DNA of 64,000 nt from positions 682,001 through 746,000 of the forward strand of contig NZ_CP104992.1 of NCBI RefSeq assembly GCF_030323265.1, written 5' to 3'. Source of the DNA: Terrirhizobium terrae (GTDB lineage Bacteria; Pseudomonadota; Alphaproteobacteria; Rhizobiales; Rhizobiaceae). Both the position numbers and the translations under genes were made by a program. The notes under the pieces were generated by a model. The model did not search any database. It was given only the letters and a program-made list of their open reading frames with translations, and was not told the origin of the DNA. Positions within the stretch are counted from its first letter, which is position 1. Every line of letters begins with the position of its first letter. Of the stretch, positions 57,032 through 64,000 are shown one piece after another.

Positions 57032-58130
57032 GTGGGCAACACTCATGACCCTGGCCGGGATTGCGGCTTTCTCCGCCGCTCCCGCCCAGGCCGACGAATG
57101 GAAGGGTCTGCTGGATGTCCAGGCGCGCGCTGAAGCGTTGAAGACGCCGCGCTATGCCTCGATCCGCAACGCCTGCCTGAAGATCGCGGCCGATCGAAAA
57201 TGGACAAGGCTCGCCCCCGTACTCGGCCTGTCGACGACCGAAGGCTACGGTTCCGACAACCGGGCGGAGGATTTCTCCTGGGCCGTCATGGTCCTGTCCG
57301 GCCGGACCTTGGCAGGGGACGCGGCGGCCAGAACCGCATTGACCGAGCTGATGCTGCGCTGGGCCGACGCTAATGCCTTTGCCCAGACCGAACAGGTCAA
57401 CGACGCCTATTACGCCCTGAAGCGGCAGTTGCTGCCTATCGCGGTCGCCTACGAGATTCTGCTCCCCTCGCTCGACGAGAGCCGCGCCACGAGGTTGAAG
57501 AACTGGATAGATCCGCTCGTCAGGCGCATCGACCGGGAGTTCGACGGCGACGTCGATCGCAACAATCACCGCGTGCTCGCCGACAGCGTGCTTGCCGTCT
57601 GGGGAGCGATCACCGACGATGAGGCGATGATGACGAAGGGCCTCTCCCGATACGACATCATCCTTTCGGAGACCCGACCGGACGGAACGCTCGAGCTAGA
57701 GGCACGCCGCGGCGCGCGGGCGCTCTGGTATCAGCGGCAGACCTTGTCCAGCATGGTCGTTCTGGCTGAAACGGCCAAGGGTGCCGGCATCGATCTCTAC
57801 GGCCGGGCGAGCCCGAAAGGCCATGATCTTGCGACGCTGATCGGCGCGCTGATGAACGGCCTGAACGCACCGGTCCTGGTCGCGGTCTATTCGGCGGAAA
57901 ACCACATTCCCGGCCCCGAGAAGAACTACCTGAAACCGGATCTCGGCTTCCTCGAGACCCGTGGTCACGGTCGCCACTACATGGCTTGGGCCGAGGCCGC
58001 GATCGTTGCCAGCGACGGCATCGCATACCAGCGGCTGAACGGCATGTTTTCACGCACGATCGCCAAGCAACGCCCGCTCATCGACGAATTTGCAGGCGGC
58101 AACGCAACTTGTTTCTGGGGGCAGCCATGA
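57024..58130 (+). CDS. algL: Alginate lyase, polysaccharide lyase family 5 (AlgL)
   Basis: 368 aa, the length of Pseudomonas AlgL (367). Signal peptide ends APAQA at about residue 22. The catalytic region holds N180-N181-H182-R183 with VLADSVLAVWGA after it, and LEARRGARALWYQRQTLSSMVVLAE aligns with the [20 protein letters not shown] stretch of AlgL. It acts in the periplasm, removing polymer that fails to be exported, by beta-elimination. It overlaps algG by 8 bases and the next gene by 4. Confidence 0.9.
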   Translation: MAKWATLMTLAGIAAFSAAPAQADEWKGLLDVQARAEALKTPRYASIRNACLKIAADRKWTRLAPVLGLSTTEGYGSDNRAEDFSWAVMVLSGRTLAGDAAARTALTELMLRWADANAFAQTEQVNDAYYALKRQLLPIAVAYEILLPSLDESRATRLKNWIDPLVRRIDREFDGDVDRNNHRVLADSVLAVWGAITDDEAMMTKGLSRYDIILSETRPDGTLELEARRGARALWYQRQTLSSMVVLAETAKGAGIDLYGRASPKGHDLATLIGALMNGLNAPVLVAVYSAENHIPGPEKNYLKPDLGFLETRGHGRHYMAWAEAAIVASDGIAYQRLNGMFSRTIAKQRPLIDEFAGGNATCFWGQP

Positions 58131-60859
58131 AAGCTATCCGTCACGGCCTTATCGGCAGCATCGTTTGGATGATTTCCGTATCGCCGCTTGCAGCGCAGAC
58201 ACCGGCGCCCTCGCTCGACTTTGCCGACGAGCAGGCGCTCGTCGCGCGGCTCGGCGCCAGCGGGGCGGTGGAAGACCAGCGTGAGCTTGCCGAACTTCTG
58301 CGCGAAGGGCTGGTCGTCAGCATCGACAACCCGCTTCGGCGCGCGGATCGTGACGGCGCAATCGCCGCCTACCGCCGCGCCATGGCCGCCGGAGACGATT
58401 CCGCCGCCACCGCCGTCGCCCTCTCACGCCTGTTGCTGCGCAAGAACGACAGCGACGGCCTGACCGCCCTGATGCCGCTTCTGCGCAAACTGATGCTGCA
58501 GGGCAATGGCGATGCTGCCTATGTTCTGGCACTCGATGCGGCCCAGAACCAGAAACTCCCGCCAAACGAGGTCGTACCCCGGCTGGAGGCGGCGGCGATG
58601 ATGGGCAGCATGTCCGCCGTACTGGATCTCGCAGCCAGCGGTGAGGCGTCCGGCGGGACGATCGCCCGAACCTCGGTCGAGACATTGCAGCAGCGTGCCG
58701 AAGCAGGGTCGGCGCCGGCATCCTTCGCGCTTTACCAGATCTACCGCCAGGGCATGCTCGTCGAGCGGTCTCCGGCACTTGCCATGAAATGGCTGTCTCT
58801 CGCCTGTGATCAGGGCCATGTGGCCGCGATCGAGCGCTATGCGGAACACCTTCTGCGTGGCACCGATGTCGCAGCCGATCCGATCCGTGCCGCAACGCTC
58901 TTCAGGACGGCGGCCGAGGCGGGTAGCACCACCGCGGCCATGGCGCTCGGCCGCAATGCCGGGCCGGCGACAGGCGTCAGCGTCGAGGAAGGACGCCTCT
59001 GGCTACGACGGGCGGCGGAAGTCGGCATGCGCGGTGCGGCCGTCGAAATTTCCAGCATCGATCTTGGGCTGGCACTCGCCTCCAACGCCTCGCCTGCGGA
59101 AAAGGCGCGGCTGATCGAGGCGGCCCTCGTGCCGATCGCACGCGATCCAGATGCCCTGGCCAGCCTTGCTAATCGCCACTGGAAGACGGCGAACTCCAAG
59201 CTCATCGGTCCTTCCCTTTTACCGCTCCTGAGAGAACAGGCCCTGGCGGGTAGCCCGGCTGCCGGTCTTGCCTATAATGCCTGGCTGCAGGCCAACGGTG
59301 AAGCTTTACCGGAAGACGTCGCCCAAGCACTGGTCGGCAGCCTGCGCAACAACCGCCTGGGTACGGCCGGTTTCTCGAATTTCTCGATCGCCAATCTCGC
59401 CTTCGATGGCAGGCTCTCTGAAGAATTGGTTTCCAAGGCCGAGGCGACGGAGCTTCTCATGAATGCCGCCGATGCCAAGGTCGGCCAGGCCATGTGGAAG
59501 CTCGGCCAGCTCTACCTGCAAGGCGACCAGCTCGCCCCGAGCGTCACCTTCGCCAAGCGCTGGCTGGCCGGTGCCAAGGCACAGGCCGTCGAACGCGCCT
59601 CATGGGATCTGGCGGCTCTGCAACTCAAGGGCGACGACCAAAGCGAACGAACGGCCGGCGAACGCTTCTATCTCGAAAGGCTCGACGACGGAGATCCTCG
59701 TGCTGCGCTGGCCATGGTCGGTTACCGGCTGCAGGACAACGATCTTGACGCTGCCACGCTGGCGCAGGCACGGCAGGCAGTGCAGGAACCGCGTGATGTG
59801 ATCGAGCTTGCTTCCCTGCTCATCGCAAGCGGTCTGGATGCCCAAGTGGCTGCCGGCAAGGATATGCTTGCCTCCCTGAACGAGGGCGAACTCGATACGG
59901 AAGCGCTGATATCCTACGGACGGCTGCTGTCGCTGACGGCCACATCCGATGCCGACACCAAACGCAGCCTGCAATTTCTTTCGAAGGCGGCGGATACCGG
60001 CGCGGCTCCGGCCCGTGTCGCTCTTGCGGCGACCTATCTTTCCTCGGTTACCTACAAGGACAAACAGGAATATGCGGTCAGCGTCCTGCGGGATGTGCTG
60101 AAGGACAATCCGCAGGATCCCGACGCCCGTCTTCTGCTGTCGAAAGCCTATCTGGTCGGTCTCGGCACCAAGCGCGATGCCCGCCAGGCATCCGATCTCA
60201 TCACCAGCATCCGGGCCGAAGGCGAGTATCGCAATCCCAAGGCCACCATGCTCGCAGCGGACTGGCTCGCGTTTTCGGCGGTCGACAGAAACCCCAGGGC
60301 GGCAGTGGATCTGCTTCGCGTCCAGGCAGCACGGGGATCGGTTGCCGCCGAAAGGGAAGTCGGCGAAATCTATCTCAGCGGCTTCAGCCCATCGCTCGAG
60401 CCGGATGCCGCCGCAAGCCGCCTCTACACGGCCGCAAGAGCCGGCGACAAGGAAGCCATGGCATCCTTCGGCCACCTGCTGCTCAACGGCTACGGCGTCA
60501 GCCAGTCGCGTGAGGAAGGGCTGGCCTGGCTCGTCCGGGCCTCCGAGGCCGGCAACACAGCCGCCATGTATGAACTCTCGCGCATCTATGCGTTACGCCC
60601 GAAGGATGCGAGCGAGGAAAAGCAATCGCTCTACTGGCTGAAACGCGCTGCCGAGCGCAGCCATCCGAACGCGAGCTACCAGCTCGGTCTGGCCTATCTG
60701 CGCGGCGAGCGCGTGGAGCCGGACACACAACAGGCGAGCATCTGGTTTGCCAAATCCGCCGCATCGGGCAATCTGCTGGCGGCGAGGACACTGGAGACGC
60801 TGCGGCAGCAGATGGCCGAGGGCGCGGCGCCCGACATTTCGGAGGTCTCCCATGAATAG
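58127..60859 (+). CDS. Large secreted Sel1/TPR-repeat protein of the alginate operon (first)
   Basis: 910 aa with a signal peptide (MKAIRHGLIGSIVWMISVSPLAAQ). Almost all the rest is Sel1-like repeats of about 35-40 residues, for example ALAMKWLSLACDQGHVAAIERYAEHL, AATLFRTAAEAGSTTAAMALGRN and EGLAWLVRASEAGNTAAMYELSRIYAL. No lipobox cysteine is seen, unlike AlgK. By position and repeat type it is the counterpart of AlgK, the periplasmic scaffold that links polymerase, modification enzymes and export pore, but it is about twice as long. ATGA overlap with algL. Function by context only. Confidence 0.8.
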   Translation: MKAIRHGLIGSIVWMISVSPLAAQTPAPSLDFADEQALVARLGASGAVEDQRELAELLREGLVVSIDNPLRRADRDGAIAAYRRAMAAGDDSAATAVALSRLLLRKNDSDGLTALMPLLRKLMLQGNGDAAYVLALDAAQNQKLPPNEVVPRLEAAAMMGSMSAVLDLAASGEASGGTIARTSVETLQQRAEAGSAPASFALYQIYRQGMLVERSPALAMKWLSLACDQGHVAAIERYAEHLLRGTDVAADPIRAATLFRTAAEAGSTTAAMALGRNAGPATGVSVEEGRLWLRRAAEVGMRGAAVEISSIDLGLALASNASPAEKARLIEAALVPIARDPDALASLANRHWKTANSKLIGPSLLPLLREQALAGSPAAGLAYNAWLQANGEALPEDVAQALVGSLRNNRLGTAGFSNFSIANLAFDGRLSEELVSKAEATELLMNAADAKVGQAMWKLGQLYLQGDQLAPSVTFAKRWLAGAKAQAVERASWDLAALQLKGDDQSERTAGERFYLERLDDGDPRAALAMVGYRLQDNDLDAATLAQARQAVQEPRDVIELASLLIASGLDAQVAAGKDMLASLNEGELDTEALISYGRLLSLTATSDADTKRSLQFLSKAADTGAAPARVALAATYLSSVTYKDKQEYAVSVLRDVLKDNPQDPDARLLLSKAYLVGLGTKRDARQASDLITSIRAEGEYRNPKATMLAADWLAFSAVDRNPRAAVDLLRVQAARGSVAAEREVGEIYLSGFSPSLEPDAAASRLYTAARAGDKEAMASFGHLLLNGYGVSQSREEGLAWLVRASEAGNTAAMYELSRIYALRPKDASEEKQSLYWLKRAAERSHPNASYQLGLAYLRGERVEPDTQQASIWFAKSAASGNLLAARTLETLRQQMAEGAAPDISEVSHE

Positions 60860-63744
60860 CGATCTCACCAATAACGAGCTCACCGGCGGGCATCGCGACC
60901 GCGCCGTTCACCCCATCCTTTCGGAGGAGGCTGGCATGCAAGGAAAATCGCGTTCGAGGCAGGGATCGCTGCTCAGGAGGCTCGGACTGAGTGTCAGCGC
61001 AGCGGTGCTGCTGCAGGCCGGCGCCTGCTATGCTCAGTCTCAGGCTCAACCGGCGACCCAGCTTCCGGAGCCGGAGATAACGGCAGCCGCCATGCTGCGC
61101 GAAGCACCCAAGGTGAGTGTCGCCGCAAGCTGCAACGCAGCGGAGCCCCCGCTTCCCCTAGCCACCGACTGGCGATCCTGGCAAGGTGGCGCTACCGAGG
61201 TGATGGCTGAGAGGATGCTTTCCGACGCTGTCCGGCTTGCGGAAGGCGACGCCTCCGTGACCCGCGACCGCAAGCTCGCCCGCAAGATGCTGGAACATCT
61301 GGCTGCCGGCGCAAGCGGCGTGGCACCGGATGCCAAGGTGCGGCTCGCGACCCTGCTTCTCGATCCGAAGGCGGGCGAGCCCGATGCCGAGCGCGCAAAA
61401 CGGCTCCTGGCGGAAGCAACGGCATCACAGCGAACGGGTGCAGCTCTGGCCATGGGCAAGCTCATCCGCGAGGGCCGCCTGCCGGGCGCGACGATGACGG
61501 AGGCGACACGCTATCTGAGCGTCGCCGCCGGGCTCGGGGACCCTGCCGCGGCATTGCAGCTGGCAGCCATTTACAGCCGGCCGGATCCCGACCGTACATT
61601 TGCCGGCGGCGCCACGCATTTCGCGACGCTCGCGGCCATCAACATCCAGACCGCGTTGGCGGCCGGCGACTGCGGCATTGCCGTCGATGTCGGCGAATAT
61701 CTCCTCGACATAGACCCCGAGGGCGGCAAGACGGCAGCTTCCGCATGGTTCGAATTTGCTGCCGCGTCCGGAGACGCGCGCGGCATTGCAAGGCTTGCGC
61801 GCGTCTACGAAAACGGCGAAGGCCGGCCGAGGGACATGGCTAGGGCTTCAGAACTCTGGGACCGGGCAGCGGCCGCTGGCCTTGTCCGGGCTCTTCTCCC
61901 AGCCGCAAGATCACGGCTAGCCGAAGGCAAGGAGCTTGAAACGGCATCCGGCCTGCTCGACAAGGCAATGGCCAGTGGCGAGACGGATGCCTATGTGCTC
62001 GCCGCCCGTCTTCACCGCGGCGACTATACCGGCCGCGCCGATTTTGCCGCCATGCAGGCGGTTCTCGGCGAGGCCACCAGCCAGGACGACGCGCCGATTG
62101 CGGCGATCGAGATGCTGGCCAATGCCTATCTCACCGGCCAGGGCGTCGAGGTAGATGAGAGAAGGCCGACGGCCTCTACCACCTCGTGCTCGAACGCGGC
62201 GGGGCAGAGGGCGAGGCCATCTATGCACGCTACATGATCGATAACGGGCTCGGCCTCGCGGAAGCATCCAGCCGGCTGACGAACGCCGCCGCCAATGGAT
62301 CGCAATCCGCGCCGGCTGAACTGGCGGAGATTGCACTCTGCAACGGCGCCGCCGATGGCGAGGCGCTGATGCGCGAAGCCGCTGACAAGGGCAGCGCGAC
62401 GGCATTGCGTCGCCTGGCACGGCTGGCCATTGACCGAAGCGACTGGGTCTCGGCCACGGATTTCCTGAAGCGGGCATCGGATCTCGGCGACAGGCCGTCC
62501 ATGGTGGAGCTGGCGGCCCTGGCATCCGAGGGCAAGATAGCGTCTGACATCGACGACAATACGTTGACGAAGCGCGCTGCAGCCCCAGGGCCAGGCGTTG
62601 TCGACGGACGGCTCGCGCTCGCACAGGCCTATCGCGCCGGCCGCTTTGGCGACATGGCGGCGGAAGGTGACCGGTTGCTTCAGGAGCTTGCCGAAAGCCA
62701 CCGACCGGATGTCGATGTCGAGATCGTCCGCCGACAGGCAAGCGGCCCCGGCGAGCCGGATGTGGAAGCCATGAAGATGCGGCTTGTCGCTGCCGCCAAT
62801 GCCGGCGAGCCGAAAGCCATGGTCATGCTCTCACGGCTGGCAACAACGACGCCGGGCGATGCTGACAAAGCCCGAGACTGGCTCACCCTGGCTGCCCGGT
62901 CGGGAGATGCAGAAGCTCTTTCAGAACTGCCGACCGGTGACCCCGGCTATCTCGACGGCATTCTTGCCGCACTCAAACAAAGACAGGTCTGCGATGTCCC
63001 GGCGCTCGTCCAGGAGGCAAGGCTCTACAGACTTCGTGGTGACGGTGCGGCCGCGACAGAGGTGATGGCAACCGCCGAGCGGATAGCCGAGCGTCGCCCG
63101 CGCGATATCCATCTTCTGGCGGAAGCCTACGCGACCCAAGGCGCGGGCGCCGCGAACGATCCAGCAAAGGCTGCCGCTCTTTGGAGCGCAACGCCAAGGG
63201 CGGTTACATCAAGTCAGCTCTGTCGCTCGCAAACCTCTATGCGAGCGGCCGTCTCGGCGACCATATGGAACAGTCGATCGACTGGTACCGACAGGCTGCC
63301 CTTGGCGGTCAGTCTTCGGCGGTGAAGGAACTGGTTCGTTACGCCTCCGGGCAGCCGGGCCAGAAAAGCTCCGACCTGGCTCTCGGCGCCTTGCGGCAGG
63401 TCGCTGAAAGCGGCGACGCATCCGTGATGCAGGCCTATGGCGCTCTGCTGGCAACCCTCGGTCCTGAACGCTACGCCGAAGGCATGGCTTTCCTCGAGCG
63501 GGCGGCAGGACAGGGCGACATCCAGGCAATGAAGACCCTGGCCCGCCTCTACGCGGCAGGCATCAACGGCCAGATCTCCGCGAGCGAAAGTACGCAATGG
63601 ACGCGGCTTGCAGCCGAGAAGGGCGATCCTGAGGCAATGTTCCAATTTGCCGTGGCGCTGGATCTCGGGTTCGGCATCACGCCCGATCGTCAACTGGCAC
63701 ATTCCTGGCATGAGAAGGCGAAGAAAAATGGCTTTGTTCGTTAA
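60852..63744 (+). CDS. Large secreted Sel1/TPR-repeat protein of the alginate operon (second; two 1-base deletions)
   Basis: About 964 aa after restoring one A near 62158 (VDEKKADGLYHLVLERGG) and one T near 63182 (AAALLERNAKGGYIKSAL). An unusually long N-terminus (about 50 residues) precedes a hydrophobic signal-like segment (RLGLSVSAAVLLQAGACYAQ); its LQAGAC could be a lipobox, which would make it a lipoprotein like AlgK. Sel1-type repeats follow: SAWFEFAAASGDARGIARLARVYENGEGRPRD, SIDWYRQAALGGQSSAVKEL, MAFLERAAGQGDIQAMKTLARLY. It overlaps its upstream paralogue by 8 bases and the next gene by 17. Scaffold role in alginate export is inferred. Confidence 0.78.
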
Positions 63745-64000
63745 AGATCCCTATCCGCGCGGCCCATGGCGCAAGCTCCTTCGGCAGGCGTCAGTCTTAC
63801 CGGCATCGATAGTCCTCGGCGTTGCCTTGGCAGGGACAATGCCGGTCGAGAATGCCGCTGCCGTAGAGCAGAACCCTTCGATCGTACTCAAGAAGGTCTC
63901 GCCGGCCGCATTGCAAGGGGACCGTGAAGCGCTTCGCAGCGCCGCCAAGGCCATTACCAAGCTCGGCCCTCGCCAGTTCAACTCCGCCGCCGCTATGCGC
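63728..64000 (+). CDS. N-terminus of a secreted protein of the alginate operon (cut by window edge)
   Basis: 91 codons from the ATG at 63728, overlapping the previous gene by 17 bases. A basic N-terminus (MALFVKDPYPRGPWRKLLRQ) is followed by a hydrophobic segment (VLPASIVLGVALAGTMPVE), so it is exported or membrane-anchored. The visible mature part (SIVLKKVSPAALQGDREALRSAAKAITKLGPRQFN) is not enough for a family call. By position it should be a further component of the alginate modification or export complex. Confidence 0.6.
   Translation, partial: MALFVKDPYPRGPWRKLLRQASVLPASIVLGVALAGTMPVENAAAVEQNPSIVLKKVSPAALQGDREALRSAAKAITKLGPRQFNSAAAMR

Overview
The window comes from a high-GC alphaproteobacterium, most likely a member of the Rhizobiaceae (Rhizobium/Agrobacterium group). 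The evidence is the dense coding with many 4-base ATGA overlaps, a MucR/Ros zinc-finger regulator beside a PrsDE-type secretion system, two intergenic palindromic repeats that I recognise as rhizobial (about 10329-10372 and 33991-34120), and the many ABC uptake operons. I see no tRNA, rRNA, insertion sequence, prophage or CRISPR array.

Layout. 1-13300: a catabolic island. A GntR/UTRA regulator leads a minus-strand operon with a branched-chain amino acid type ABC importer (liv-like, five genes), an isocitrate-lyase/PEP-mutase family lyase and a hydantoinase B/oxoprolinase subunit cut by the window edge. Divergent to it are an old-yellow-enzyme/FAD reductase, an NAD-dependent epimerase, an Ohr/OsmC protein, an SDR dehydrogenase and a LeuCD-like hydro-lyase. 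13304-15501: eutBC (ethanolamine ammonia-lyase). 15684-17516: a potassium-channel-like protein with a zinc ribbon and a LacI regulator. 18032-25978: a carbohydrate-type ABC importer with a phosphoesterase, then a dimethylglycine/sarcosine dehydrogenase-like enzyme. 26174-33963: a FecI/FecR/TonB receptor signalling cassette plus a ferric-siderophore ABC importer. 34141-39994: 1-Cys peroxiredoxin, a FAD/NAD(P)-binding oxidoreductase, a small XRE regulator and a glycine betaine/choline ProVWX importer.

40467-64000 is the most striking part: an alginate biosynthesis locus. A minus-strand operon encodes an AGE-family sugar isomerase, a phosphomannomutase, MucR, and a PrsD/PrsE type I secretion pair. 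Divergent from it are a Crp/Fnr regulator and then a tightly overlapping series: algD (GDP-mannose dehydrogenase), alg8 (polymerase), alg44 (PilZ c-di-GMP receptor), algA, a 1206-aa AlgG epimerase with a long helical-repeat extension, algL (lyase), two very large Sel1-repeat proteins and the start of one more secreted protein. The gene content matches the Pseudomonas/Azotobacter pathway, but the architecture differs: TPR-type modules are greatly enlarged, the isomerase half of AlgA has lost its usual metal motif, and no algE, algX or algIJF is seen before the window ends.

A caution for every reader: at least 18 single-base deletions, nearly all explicable as a shortened homopolymer, break otherwise intact genes across the whole window. 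I treat these as sequencing errors and give gene limits that span them.
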